In this document: positions 34,644 to 43,370 of the stretch, one piece after another | How the letters are laid out: each line of letters starts with the position of its first letter | Position numbering within the stretch: the stretch's first letter is position 1 | Origin: Lentzea flava | Lineage (GTDB): Bacteria; Actinomycetota; Actinomycetes; Mycobacteriales; Pseudonocardiaceae | Reading direction: 5' to 3' | DNA length: 64,000 bases | Assembly (NCBI RefSeq): GCF_014648475.1 | Contig: NZ_BMRE01000017.1 | Span: 1-64,000 of the forward strand | Made by a program: the position numbers and the translations under genes | Notes under the pieces: model-generated | Seen by the model: only the letters and a program-made list of their open reading frames with translations | Database searches by the model: none | Told to the model about the DNA's origin: nothing

Positions 34644-35588
34644 TCAGGCGCGGCGCTCCATCGCGTTGACCAGGCGCGGCACCGAGCTGCCCAGGCCCCA
34701 GCGCTGCGTGAGCTCGCGCAGCCGTTCGGGGTCGGCGGGTACCCGCGGCACCGCGTCGTCGCGGTCCAGCACGACAGGGGCGTCGAGCGCGGTGCGCACG
34801 ACGGTGGGGGCGGCCGCCAGGTAGTCCTCGGCGGCGAGCAGGGCGTTGCGGGCCTTGGTGGTGAGCTTGCGGTCCATCGGGTCGCTCACGGCCTTCAGCA
34901 GGGCGTCCAGCGAGCCGAACTCGGTGATGAGCTTGGCGGCGGTCTTCTCGCCGATGCCCGCCACGCCCGGCAGGCCGTCGGAGGGGTCGCCGCGCAGGAC
35001 GGCCATGTCGGCGTAGGCGGAGCCGGCGTTCTCGACCGGGAGCGCGTACTTGGCCGCCAGTTCCGCCGGGCCCAGGACCTCGGCCTTGTTCCAGCCGCGG
35101 CCGACGTAGACGACGTGGACGGGCGTGGGTTCGAGGCGCACGACCTGGAACATGTCGCGGTCGCCCGTGACGACCTCGACCGGCGACGCGGTCTCGCGGT
35201 GGGCGAGGGCGCCGATGACGTCGTCGGCCTCGTAGCCCGCCGCCTCGCCGGTGCAGATGCCGGCCGCGTCGAGGACGTCGAGGATGATCGGGATCTGCGG
35301 CGTGAGGGTGTCGGGCACCTCCTCCTCGCCGTCCACGGCGTCCTCGGCCACGCGGTGGGCCTTGTAGGAGGGGAGGGCCTTCACGCGGAACTCCGGGCGC
35401 CAGTCGGCGTCCAGGCACGCAACCAGGCGGCTCGCGCCGCGTTCGGTGATGACGCGCGCGATCGTGTCGACGAAGCCGCGCACGGCGTTCACCGGCGTGC
35501 CGTCGGGCGCGGTCATCGAGTCCGGCAGCGCGTAGTACGACCGGAAGTAGAGGCTCGCGGAGTCGAGCAGCACCAGGGGAGAGCTCAC
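34644..35588 (-). CDS. 5'-3' exonuclease (flap endonuclease-like)
   Basis: 314 residues from GTG 35588. PIN-like N-terminus LVLLDSASLYFRSYYALP, the acidic metal-site cluster YEADDVIGAL and TGDRDMFQVV, then the helix-hairpin-helix DNA-binding motif LPGVAGIGEKTAAKLI. It is equivalent to the 5'-exonuclease domain of DNA polymerase I as a stand-alone protein, common in actinobacteria. It removes 5' flaps or RNA primers. Divergent from the M24 peptidase with only 28 bp between. Confidence 0.9.
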   Translation of the reverse strand: MSSPLVLLDSASLYFRSYYALPDSMTAPDGTPVNAVRGFVDTIARVITERGASRLVACLDADWRPEFRVKALPSYKAHRVAEDAVDGEEEVPDTLTPQIPIILDVLDAAGICTGEAAGYEADDVIGALAHRETASPVEVVTGDRDMFQVVRLEPTPVHVVYVGRGWNKAEVLGPAELAAKYALPVENAGSAYADMAVLRGDPSDGLPGVAGIGEKTAAKLITEFGSLDALLKAVSDPMDRKLTTKARNALLAAEDYLAAAPTVVRTALDAPVVLDRDDAVPRVPADPERLRELTQRWGLGSSVPRLVNAMERRA

Positions 35589-35616
35589 AACCCGACAAGC
35601 TACTAGGCTTCTGGCC

Positions 35617-36738
35617 ATGGCAACGATCACCGGGCCCATCGACGTGTCCGCGCTGCGTGCGCGGCTTGACCGCGCCACCGCAGCCGCCGAGCAGGCGGGC
35701 GTCGACGCCCTCCTCATCTCGCCCGGCTCGGATCTGCGGTACCTGATCGGTGCCGGTGGCGACTCCTTCGAGCGCCTCACGTGCCTGGCGCTGCCCGTCG
35801 GCGGCACACCGACGCTGGTCGTGCCGAAGCTCGAACAGCCCGGCTACGCCGCCATCCCCACCGACGAGCTGGGTGTCCAGGTCGTCACGTGGGTCGACGG
35901 CGAGGACCCGTACGCGCTGGTCAAGGCCGCGATCAAGGGTACGAGGACGGCGGTGGCGGACATGATGCCCGCCCTGCACACCATCAAGCTGGGCAACGCC
36001 ATCGGCGGGCCGCAGAGCCTGGCGGGGCCGATCATCCGCGAGCTGCGCATGCGCAAGGACGCCAGTGAGATCGCCGCGCTGCGCAAGGCCGGCCAGGCGA
36101 TCGACCGGGTGCACGCGCGCATGGGCGAGTTCCTGCGCGTGGGCCGCACCGAACGCGAGGTCGCCAAGGACATCGCCGCCGCGATCGTCGAGGAAGGCCA
36201 CACCGTCGCCGACTTCGTGATCGTCGGCTCCGGGCCGAACGGCGCGTCGCCGCACCACCGCGACTCCGACCGCGTGATCGAGGCGGGCGAGGTCGTGGTC
36301 ATCGACATCGGCGGGCCGGTGGCCGAGGGCTATAACTCCGACTCGACCCGCACCTACGTGATGGGCGAGCCCGCCCACGACGACGTGTGGGACACCTACG
36401 CCGTCCTGCAGGCCGCGCAGCAGGCCGCCGTCGAGGCCGTGAAGCCGGGTGTCACCTGCGAGGAGATCGACAACGTCGCCCGCAAGGTCATCACCGACGC
36501 GGGCTTCGGCGAGTACTTCGTGCACCGCACCGGGCACGGCATCGGCCTGGACGTGCACGAGGAGCCCTACATCGTCAGCGGGAACGCGCTGCCGCTCGAG
36601 GCCGGCATGGCCTTCAGCGTCGAGCCCGGCATCTACCTGCCCGGCCGCTGGGGCGCGCGCATCGAGGACATCGTCGTCGCCACCGAGACCGGCGTCGAGT
36701 CCTTCAACAACCGACCTCACGAGCTGGTGGTGCTTTGA
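35617..36738 (+). CDS. M24-family Xaa-Pro peptidase
   Basis: 373 residues. Creatinase-type N-terminal domain, then the pita-bread metallopeptidase domain with the five metal ligands: DIGG (Asp), DSTRTY (Asp), HRTGHGIGLDVHE (His), EPGIY (Glu) and RIEDIVV (Glu). It cleaves X-Pro peptide bonds. A TACTAG box lies 10 nt before the ATG. It overlaps the downstream Lrp gene (TTGA), so the two are coupled. Confidence 0.92.
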   Translation: MATITGPIDVSALRARLDRATAAAEQAGVDALLISPGSDLRYLIGAGGDSFERLTCLALPVGGTPTLVVPKLEQPGYAAIPTDELGVQVVTWVDGEDPYALVKAAIKGTRTAVADMMPALHTIKLGNAIGGPQSLAGPIIRELRMRKDASEIAALRKAGQAIDRVHARMGEFLRVGRTEREVAKDIAAAIVEEGHTVADFVIVGSGPNGASPHHRDSDRVIEAGEVVVIDIGGPVAEGYNSDSTRTYVMGEPAHDDVWDTYAVLQAAQQAAVEAVKPGVTCEEIDNVARKVITDAGFGEYFVHRTGHGIGLDVHEEPYIVSGNALPLEAGMAFSVEPGIYLPGRWGARIEDIVVATETGVESFNNRPHELVVL

Positions 36739-37181
36739 CCCTCGAGCAGATCGACAGAGCGATACTGAAGGAACTCGCCTCGGACGGCCGGTGCAGCTTC
36801 ACCGACCTGGCCGAGCGCGTCGGCCTGTCGGTGTCGGCCGTGCACCAGCGCGTGAAGCGGCTGGAGCAGCGCGGCATCGTGAAGGGCTACGCCGCCCGGC
36901 TGGACGGCGCCGAGATCGGCCTGCCGATGTCGGCGTTCATCTCGCTCTTCCCGATCAACCCGGCCGAGCCGGACGACTACCCGAAGCGCCTCGAGCACCT
37001 GCCGGAGATCGAGGCCTGCTACTCGGTGGCGGGCGACGCGTCGTACGTGCTGCGCGTGCGCGTCGCCTCACCGACGGCGCTGGAGGAGCTGCTCCAGAAG
37101 ATCAGGGAGTCGGCCAACGTGTCGACGCGCACGACCGTCGTGCTGTCGACACCCTACGAGGACCGTCCCCCGGCGGTCTGA
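36735..37181 (+). CDS. Lrp/AsnC-family regulator
   Basis: 148 residues, TTG start overlapping the peptidase stop. N-terminal HTH (FTDLAERVGLSVSAVHQRVKRLEQRGIVKGYAARLD), then the RAM/AsnC ligand domain (EACYSVAGDASYVLRVRVAS). Probably responds to an amino acid; coupling to the X-Pro peptidase suggests control of peptide or proline use (inference). Confidence 0.92.
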   Translation: MTLEQIDRAILKELASDGRCSFTDLAERVGLSVSAVHQRVKRLEQRGIVKGYAARLDGAEIGLPMSAFISLFPINPAEPDDYPKRLEHLPEIEACYSVAGDASYVLRVRVASPTALEELLQKIRESANVSTRTTVVLSTPYEDRPPAV

Positions 37182-37182
37182 G

Positions 37183-37746
37183 CTAGAAGCGGCGGTCGAC
37201 GGCGATCCAGTTCGTCTCCCAGGACGCGCCACCGTCCTGGGAGAACGCCTGCTCGAACGTCGCCCTGTCCATCCCCTGTCGCCGCACGACGAAGCGCACC
37301 TTGATCGGGCGCCCGCCGAGCTGGTCGTCGCCGTAGAACTCGCCGACGCCGTCGTGGAACCCGCCGTACACCGACGGCGTGAGCAGCCCGTCGCGCATGT
37401 TGACGAACGTCAGGCTCCAGCGCTGCGCCTGCGGTTCGTAGAGGCGCAGGTTGAGCCCCTCGATCCGGCCGGCCGGTCCAGTGACCTTCAGCTCGACGAC
37501 GTTCGCCCGCCGGTCCATCAGCGGCCGCACGACCGACGTGCCGCTGAACTGCAACCATTGGTCCTCGGTCTCCGACAGCGGATCGGCGAGCACCCGCACG
37601 TCGGTGTGCCAGGTCCCGAGCTCCCAGTCGAAGTCCCGTTGCCCGTCGGTGGTGTCGGCCGACGCCGACCCGGTCAGGGCGAGAAAAGCAAGGCACGCGA
37701 CCAAAACGCGTCCGTGTGGCACGGTGAGCAGCCTGCGCATGTTCAT
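37183..37746 (-). CDS. Secreted protein of unknown function (DUF1579-like)
   Basis: 187 residues with a signal peptide (VLVACLAFLALTGSASA). The mature part (RDFDWELGTWHTDVRVL ... GGFHDGVGEFYGDDQLGGRPIKVRFVV ... FSQDGGASWETNWI) has the lipocalin-like pattern of DUF1579-type proteins. No catalytic residues are apparent. Start ATG 37746 or ATG 37740. Divergent from an HxlR regulator with 27 bp between, so likely controlled by it. Confidence 0.75.
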   Translation of the reverse strand: MNMRRLLTVPHGRVLVACLAFLALTGSASADTTDGQRDFDWELGTWHTDVRVLADPLSETEDQWLQFSGTSVVRPLMDRRANVVELKVTGPAGRIEGLNLRLYEPQAQRWSLTFVNMRDGLLTPSVYGGFHDGVGEFYGDDQLGGRPIKVRFVVRRQGMDRATFEQAFSQDGGASWETNWIAVDRRF

Positions 37747-37749
37747 GAT

Positions 37750-37760
37750 TCGACTGTCGA
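37750..37760. promoter_or_regulatory. Short palindrome in HxlR divergent gap
   Basis: TCGACTGTCGA is an 11-bp perfect palindrome in the 27-bp gap. It is short enough to occur by chance, but the position suits an HxlR operator. Confidence 0.35.
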
Positions 37761-37773
37761 CGGAGCCATCACC

Positions 37774-38166
37774 ATGAACAAGAAGGCACCTGCAGGTAAC
37801 CTCGCGCGCCCCAACCCGCTGCCCGGTTGCCCGATGGCGGCGGCGTTCGCGGCGATCGGCGGGAAGTGGAAGCTGACCCTGGTGTACTGGCTCGCGCACG
37901 GCGAGTCCCACTTCGCCGGGCTGCGCCGCCGGGCCGAGCCGATCACGCCGAAGGTCTTGGCCGAGCAGCTGCGGGAGCTGGAGGCCGACGGGCTCGTCGA
38001 ACGCGTGGAGACCGGGCCGGTCCCGGCGCCCGTGATCTACCGCCTCACGCCCTACGGAACGACGGTCCTGCCCGTCGTGGAGAGCGTCCGCGTGTGGGGC
38101 GAGACGCATCTGCGGCGCACCGACCGTGAGGTGATGAGCTGCGCCCGGCCCACCGGTCAGCCCTGA
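37774..38166 (+). CDS. HxlR-family transcriptional regulator
   Basis: 130 residues. HxlR winged helix with the N-terminal Cys (NPLPGCPMAAAFAAIGGKWKLTLVYWLAHGESHFAGLRRR), the recognition helix ITPKVLAEQLRELEADGLVERV and the wing VIYRLTPYGTTVLPVV. Redox or aldehyde sensing through the Cys is known for some members. Its 3' end overlaps the convergent ABC ATPase gene by 10 nt. Confidence 0.9.
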   Translation: MNKKAPAGNLARPNPLPGCPMAAAFAAIGGKWKLTLVYWLAHGESHFAGLRRRAEPITPKVLAEQLRELEADGLVERVETGPVPAPVIYRLTPYGTTVLPVVESVRVWGETHLRRTDREVMSCARPTGQP

Positions 38167-38756
38167 ACCTGCCCGTCGGCCAGCACCAGCACGCGATCGG
38201 CGACGGCGTGCACGGCGTCGTGGTGCGTGGCGATCAGCACGGCGGCACCTTCGTCCGCGACCCGCCGCAACAACCCCACCGCCGCGACCGCACTGACGGC
38301 GTCCAGGTGCGCCGTGGGTTCGTCGGCGAGCAACGCCGCGGGCCTGGCCACCACGGCACGCGCGAGCGCTGCCCGTTGCTGCTGCCCGAACGACACCTGC
38401 CCCGGATACCGGGCGCCCAGCCCGTCGATGCCCAGCTCGGCCAGCAGCCCGGACACCCCGTCGACCGCCCGGCCCGCCAGCCGCAACGGCAGAGCGACGT
38501 TCTCCTCCAGCGTCAGCTCGGAAGCCAGCCCCAGCGACTGCGGCAACACCGCGCAGTCCGACCACGAAGCCAGCCCCGGCGACACGGTCCCGCTGTCGGG
38601 GGAGTCGAAGCCGCACAGCAACGACAGCAGCGCGGTCTTGCCTGACCCGGACGGCCCGCTCAACGTCACGAGCTCCCCTGCCGACACCGCGAGATCCACC
38701 CCGCGCAGCACGGCAACGCCGCCGAACGACCGGTGCACTCCCGACGCCCGGATCAC
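38157..38756 (-). CDS. ABC transporter ATP-binding protein (second ATPase)
   Basis: 199 residues. Walker A GPSGSGKT, an atypical signature VSFGQQQRAALARA in place of LSGGQ, Walker B AALLADEPTAHLD, H-loop IATHHD. LolD/MacB-type. GTG 38756 overlaps the stop of the upstream ATPase gene (GTGA). Third gene of the FtsX-type transporter operon; probably pairs with the other ATPase as a heterodimer (inference). Confidence 0.88.
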   Translation of the reverse strand: MIRASGVHRSFGGVAVLRGVDLAVSAGELVTLSGPSGSGKTALLSLLCGFDSPDSGTVSPGLASWSDCAVLPQSLGLASELTLEENVALPLRLAGRAVDGVSGLLAELGIDGLGARYPGQVSFGQQQRAALARAVVARPAALLADEPTAHLDAVSAVAAVGLLRRVADEGAAVLIATHHDAVHAVADRVLVLADGQVQG

Positions 38757-39352
38757 GACGCCACCAGCGGAACGCACAGATCCGCCAGCTCGATCAACCG
38801 CGGGTCGTGCGACGCCACCACGGCGGGCACCGGCAACGAGGTCAGCGTCTCCAGCACGAGATCGGCGGACCGGACGTCCAGCTGCGAGGTCGGCTCGTCC
38901 GCCACCACCACGGAAGCCCCGCGCGCCAACGCACATCCGAATGCGAGCCGCTGCTGCTGCCCACCGGACAACGCGCCGATCCGCCACGTCCCGGATCCGC
39001 CCAGCCCCAGCCGGTCCAGAACGGACAGATCAGCGGCCCCGGCGGCCCGCAGGTTCTCCCCGACGGTCAGGTGCGGGATCAGGTTGTCGGACGGGTTCTG
39101 GAAGACGACCGCGATCTCCTTGCGCCGCAACGACCTCAGCTGCGCCCACGACAGCGCGGACGTCGGCCGGTCGTGCACGAAGACCTCACCCGCGGAGGGT
39201 CGTTCGACCAGCGACAGCACCCGCAGCAGCGTCGACTTGCCCGACCCCGACGGCCCGGACAGCACGGTGAGGCCGGGCGCGATCGTCAGCGACACGTCCG
39301 AGACGGCGCGCACCGGACCGTAGGAAACCCCGACGCCACAAGCGCGGATCAC
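38753..39352 (-). CDS. ABC transporter ATP-binding protein (first ATPase)
   Basis: 199 residues. Walker A GPSGSGKS, Q-loop AVVFQNPSDNLIPHLT, canonical signature LSGGQQQRLAFGCAL, Walker B VVVADEPTSQLD, H-loop VASHD. LolD/MacB-type ATPase. Its GTG overlaps the permease stop and its stop overlaps the second ATPase, so all three genes are translationally coupled. Confidence 0.9.
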   Translation of the reverse strand: MIRACGVGVSYGPVRAVSDVSLTIAPGLTVLSGPSGSGKSTLLRVLSLVERPSAGEVFVHDRPTSALSWAQLRSLRRKEIAVVFQNPSDNLIPHLTVGENLRAAGAADLSVLDRLGLGGSGTWRIGALSGGQQQRLAFGCALARGASVVVADEPTSQLDVRSADLVLETLTSLPVPAVVASHDPRLIELADLCVPLVAS

Positions 39353-41793
39353 CTGAGCAGTTCTCCCATCCGCGCGGTGCGGACACCGCGCAACGCCAGC
39401 CATGCCGCCACGACGACGACCACGAGTCCGCACAGCACCATCGAGCCCAGCAGCGGCGTGAGGTCGGGCAGCATCGGGGCGGGGTTCAGCCACGGCGCGG
39501 GATCCAGCCGCGGTACCGCGAACCCGGCGCTCACGAACGACGCCACCGCACCGATCGCCAAGGCCACCAGCGCCAGCGCGCCCACTTCGAGCAGATGGCT
39601 CGTCCACAACACGGACGGCCGCATGCCCATCCGCGTCGACAACGCGCCGGAGACGGCGTTCTGCCGCCGTCGCACCTCGATGGCGAGCAACAACGCCACA
39701 GCGGCCACCACGGCCAGCACCACGCCGATCGCGGCGACGAACCCGAACGTCCACTCCACGGTCAGGAACGGCAGCCCGTCGAGGACCCGAGCCCGGTCGG
39801 CGACGTTCGTGTAGTGAATCCCCGCTGCCTGCAACGAAGAAGTCAGCTCGGCCAACGGCAACGACGACCACAGGTGCCAGGAACCCACCTGGTCCACCCC
39901 CGGCACCGACTCCCGCGCCACGACGTAGCCCCGCGTGCCCAGCTTGGGGAACGACGGCAGCCACGACACGGGCTTCACCAGCGGCAGCCCCGGGATCTGG
40001 ACTTCCTGGTTCGACGCCCGCCCGATCCGCAGGGCGGGAGCGACCTCACCGGTCCGGCGCAGCCCGGCCAGCAGCGAGCGCACCGCAGCGGCGTCGTCGA
40101 CGACGGCCGCGTCCGTGAAGGTGGCGGGATCCACGATCAACGCGCCGGTGCTCACGCCCACGAGCGTTGTGGTGCCCCGCAGCGACGACGGCAGCGCCAC
40201 CCGTCCCAGAGCGATGTCCTGCGGCACCTGCACCGTGCTGTTGGCGCCGACGAACACTCCCGACTTCGAGTCCAGCGCCGACTTCTGCGCGCCCGCCACC
40301 GCACTGCCCACCGCGATGGTCCCGACGGCCAGCACCCCGACCAGCACCACACCGGTCACCGGGCCCACCGCCGCCGCGAGCCGGCGCACCGCCAGCTGCG
40401 CGGCGGGGACCTGCCACCACCGCACGCGATGCGACCAGGCGAGCGACCACCGCAGCAGCCGGGTCGCGAGCAAGGCCGCCGCCAGCACGACCAGCAGCGG
40501 GAACGTCAGCGCCGCCACGTCGATCCGCGGCAGCTCGCTGGACTTCACCGCCGTGCCCAACCCGTTGCGGGACAAGCGAACCCACGCCAGCACGGCCAGA
40601 CCCGCGACGACCAGTTCCCACGGCACCACAGAAAGCCGCCACGACCGGGCACGCCGCTGGAACGTCCGGTGCGTCCGCCAGCAGGCCACCAGCACGGTCA
40701 CGGCCAACGACGCGACGACCACCGCCAGCACGAAGCCCAGCGCCACCCAGAGCGTTCCAGGGGCCAGCGCCACACCGGGCGCGTACGACGGCAGGAGCAA
40801 CCGCGCCGCCACCAGCCCGAGCAGACCGCCCAGCACCAGCGGCAACCCGAGCTCCAGCACCCCGCGGAAGCCGAGAGCGAGCGGACCGGCGCCGCGCACC
40901 CACAGCAGCCGCAGCTCGGAATGCCTGCGCTGAGCCCATTGCACGGTCACCGTGCCGACGCCCGCGAGCCCCACGAGCACGCTGATGATCACCAACGGCA
41001 GCAGTGCCGACGAGACGTTGCGCTGCGAGGTCCTGGCCGCCGTGATGGCGGACGACAGCACGTCCGCCCGCGTCAACGGCAGCCCGAGCGAGGTGATGAG
41101 CGCGTTCCCCCTGTCCCGCAACGCCTCCGCCTCGGCGAGCGTGGACACGGGTTCGGTGGGGAACCTCAGCGACACCGAGGCCCCTGACGAGAACTCCGGC
41201 GGCAGCGAGGCGAGGTCGGACACCCGCGGCACCCAGATCACCGAGGTGCTGTCCCCGTCGCCGCCCAAAGGGTTCGGCACCACGGTCTTCGACTCGGAAC
41301 ACCACCACCCGGACACCGGGTGCGCCAGATCGGCGTAGATCGCGCTCACCACGAGCGACGACCCGGTCAGCCGATCACCGACCTTCACCCGTGCCGCGGT
41401 GGCGATCGTCCTCGGCACCCACAACCCGGTGCCACCGCCCTCGACGACCGTCAGGTGCGCCAGGGCGTCCGGCCGGTACCCGAACCGGCCGTAGGTCGCG
41501 AGGCCGTTGAAGTCGGGCCTGCCGATCCGCGTGTAGACCGCACCCAGCGGGCTGTGCGACGACATCGCGACAGCGGTGGAGAGCGGCAGCGCGCCGCCGT
41601 CGAGCGACGGGTGCAGCGACTGCGGGCAGATCCGGTCCTGCTGGTAGGCGAGAGCGGCGCTCCCGGCGGAGGACGAGTGCAGCACGGCCGCGGCCACCAC
41701 GAAGCCCAGCAGCAACGTCGTCGCGATGCTCACCAGCAACGTGAGCGGGCTCGACAGCGCTGCCCCGGGCGCGGCTCTCCACGGCAACTGCAC
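39349..41793 (-). CDS. FtsX-like ABC transporter permease
   Basis: 814 residues, GTG start. An N-terminal membrane helix (LTLLVSIATTLLLGFVVAAAV) is followed by a large external domain (~60-250), a central block of membrane helices around 260-500, a second external domain and C-terminal helices, i.e. the duplicated FtsX/MacB layout. The substrate is unknown; such exporters handle lipids, peptides or act as mechanotransmitters. First gene of a three-gene operon with two ATPases. Confidence 0.88.
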   Translation of the reverse strand: MQLPWRAAPGAALSSPLTLLVSIATTLLLGFVVAAAVLHSSSAGSAALAYQQDRICPQSLHPSLDGGALPLSTAVAMSSHSPLGAVYTRIGRPDFNGLATYGRFGYRPDALAHLTVVEGGGTGLWVPRTIATAARVKVGDRLTGSSLVVSAIYADLAHPVSGWWCSESKTVVPNPLGGDGDSTSVIWVPRVSDLASLPPEFSSGASVSLRFPTEPVSTLAEAEALRDRGNALITSLGLPLTRADVLSSAITAARTSQRNVSSALLPLVIISVLVGLAGVGTVTVQWAQRRHSELRLLWVRGAGPLALGFRGVLELGLPLVLGGLLGLVAARLLLPSYAPGVALAPGTLWVALGFVLAVVVASLAVTVLVACWRTHRTFQRRARSWRLSVVPWELVVAGLAVLAWVRLSRNGLGTAVKSSELPRIDVAALTFPLLVVLAAALLATRLLRWSLAWSHRVRWWQVPAAQLAVRRLAAAVGPVTGVVLVGVLAVGTIAVGSAVAGAQKSALDSKSGVFVGANSTVQVPQDIALGRVALPSSLRGTTTLVGVSTGALIVDPATFTDAAVVDDAAAVRSLLAGLRRTGEVAPALRIGRASNQEVQIPGLPLVKPVSWLPSFPKLGTRGYVVARESVPGVDQVGSWHLWSSLPLAELTSSLQAAGIHYTNVADRARVLDGLPFLTVEWTFGFVAAIGVVLAVVAAVALLLAIEVRRRQNAVSGALSTRMGMRPSVLWTSHLLEVGALALVALAIGAVASFVSAGFAVPRLDPAPWLNPAPMLPDLTPLLGSMVLCGLVVVVVAAWLALRGVRTARMGELLR

Positions 41794-41832
41794 CAGCGCA
41801 CGCTAACCGCCGTTCCGCGATTTGGGGAGCCT

Positions 41833-42492
41833 TCAGGAGGTAACGGAACGCATGACGCCGAACCGGGCTCCGAACGGATCAACGAGCACCGCGATCCGGC
41901 CGACTCCGTCCAGCTCGTACGGCTCGACGATCACCTCGGCCGCACCGGCGGCCTGATCCACATCGGTCACCTCGAAGTACGGCAACCAATGAGCCGCGGA
42001 GTCCTCGACCACCGCACCGAACAACCGGCCCGCACCCGTGCCCGCGGGACGGAAGAAAGCGCCGGGCGCACCGGGAATCGTGACGACGTCCCAGGAGAAC
42101 ACCGTGCGGTAGAACGAGACGCCGTCGGCGGGGGAGTGCAGTTCGAGCCACGTCAGCGCTCCCGGCACCGACACCGCGTCGAGCCCGGTCTGCTGCCACA
42201 CGCCGAACTCCGCGCCCTGCGGATCGGTCATCGTCCGGCCGTCGACCGCTCCACCTGCCGCCACGACCGCCTGAGCGGCCCGGCCGGCGTCCGTCACCGC
42301 GAAGTGGACGGTCCACGCGCCCGTCTCGCGCGGCACGTACCCGGCGACCGTTCTGCCGTCGCGGGTGAAGTGGCCGCGGCCGTCGAGTTCCCAGCCGAGC
42401 ACGCGGCCGTAGAACGCCGCGGCGGCGTCCCGATCCGGGCCGCCCAGGTCGATCCACGCCGGGGCGCCGGGCACGAAGTCGGTCGTGAGCAT
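41833..42492 (-). CDS. VOC-family protein with two glyoxalase-like domains
   Basis: 219 residues. Two tandem VOC units (PAWIDLGGPDRDAAAAFYGRVLGW; LTWLELHSPADGVSFYRTVFSW), each ending with a DPQGAEFGVW/DPFGARFGVM strand. Such proteins bind or break down small molecules, including antibiotics, through a metal or ligand cavity; no specific activity can be assigned. Its ATG directly follows the TAG of the HTH gene (TAGATG), so the pair is co-translated. Confidence 0.87.
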   Translation of the reverse strand: MLTTDFVPGAPAWIDLGGPDRDAAAAFYGRVLGWELDGRGHFTRDGRTVAGYVPRETGAWTVHFAVTDAGRAAQAVVAAGGAVDGRTMTDPQGAEFGVWQQTGLDAVSVPGALTWLELHSPADGVSFYRTVFSWDVVTIPGAPGAFFRPAGTGAGRLFGAVVEDSAAHWLPYFEVTDVDQAAGAAEVIVEPYELDGVGRIAVLVDPFGARFGVMRSVTS

Positions 42493-43353
42493 CTACGCCC
42501 ACCTCCAGCGGATGCCGATCCAGTTCACCGACACGTTCGTCTCGAAGTGGTGCACGGAGTTCGTGTGGTCCAGCGCCAGATCGATGGTCCGGTGCGGTTC
42601 CGTCTCCTGCCAGTCCTGCAGGTACACGTGCGGATCGGTGGGCAGCTCGGCCGGGTCGAAGTGCACCTCGATCAGGCTCTGCGCGAGGAAGCACCGCACG
42701 CCCTGCGCGTGCTCGAAGCTGTCGACCCTGGTCGCGTCGTGGATGACGAACTCGAACACCCACGTCTCACCCGCCGCCAGCTTCCGGTCGAAGAGCAGCT
42801 CGTCCACCGTCACGTGCTCGGCCTCGTTGCGCGCTGACCGGCCGATCCGGCAGTTGCGGACCGCCTCGTGCCGGACCTCGTGCACGGAGTCGTCGCAGAA
42901 GTAGTGCGCGTAGAAGCGGTCGACGCCGTCATGGCGCGCGCGGGCGACCATGCTCACGTGGATGCGTGACGCGTGCCGTTGGGCGTCGACGAAGACCCTG
43001 TCGTGGCGGGAGACGACCTCCAGGTCGTTGGTGTTGAAGCCGGGCATCATGCCGGGGACGACGTCCGGCCAGCCGCTCGGGTCGGAGCGTTCCAGCAGCG
43101 CGAGCAGCGAGCGGGGCGGCACCTCCAGCAGGTCCTCGAGCACCGAGACGGCCCTGAGCGACTTCGGCGAGATCGGGCGGACCCGGCCCTGCTGCCAGTC
43201 GCTTAGGGTCGACAGCGCCACCGCCACGTCCTGTTGCGCGAGGCGTAGCCGGAGCCGCTCCAGGGTGAGCCCGCGGCGGCGGATGGCCGCGCGCAGAGCG
43301 GAGTGGAACGGTCCGATGCGTAGCAGCGCTTCCAGACTGGGCGTCGTCGTCAC
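42493..43353 (-). CDS. HTH-domain regulator with unknown C-terminal domain
   Basis: 286 residues from GTG 43353. The N-terminal ~80 residues resemble a lambda/XRE-type HTH (LTLERLRLRLAQQDVAVALSTLSDWQQGRVRP). The remaining ~200 residues (SRHDRVFVDAQRHASRIHVSMVAR ... IDLALDHTNSVHHFETN) are beta-rich and not recognised; they could be a sensor. Immediately precedes, and is likely co-transcribed with, the VOC gene, whose ligand-binding fold may act on the same compound (inference). Confidence 0.7.
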   Translation of the reverse strand: MTTTPSLEALLRIGPFHSALRAAIRRRGLTLERLRLRLAQQDVAVALSTLSDWQQGRVRPISPKSLRAVSVLEDLLEVPPRSLLALLERSDPSGWPDVVPGMMPGFNTNDLEVVSRHDRVFVDAQRHASRIHVSMVARARHDGVDRFYAHYFCDDSVHEVRHEAVRNCRIGRSARNEAEHVTVDELLFDRKLAAGETWVFEFVIHDATRVDSFEHAQGVRCFLAQSLIEVHFDPAELPTDPHVYLQDWQETEPHRTIDLALDHTNSVHHFETNVSVNWIGIRWRWA

Positions 43354-43370
43354 GGCACCGAGGGTAACGA

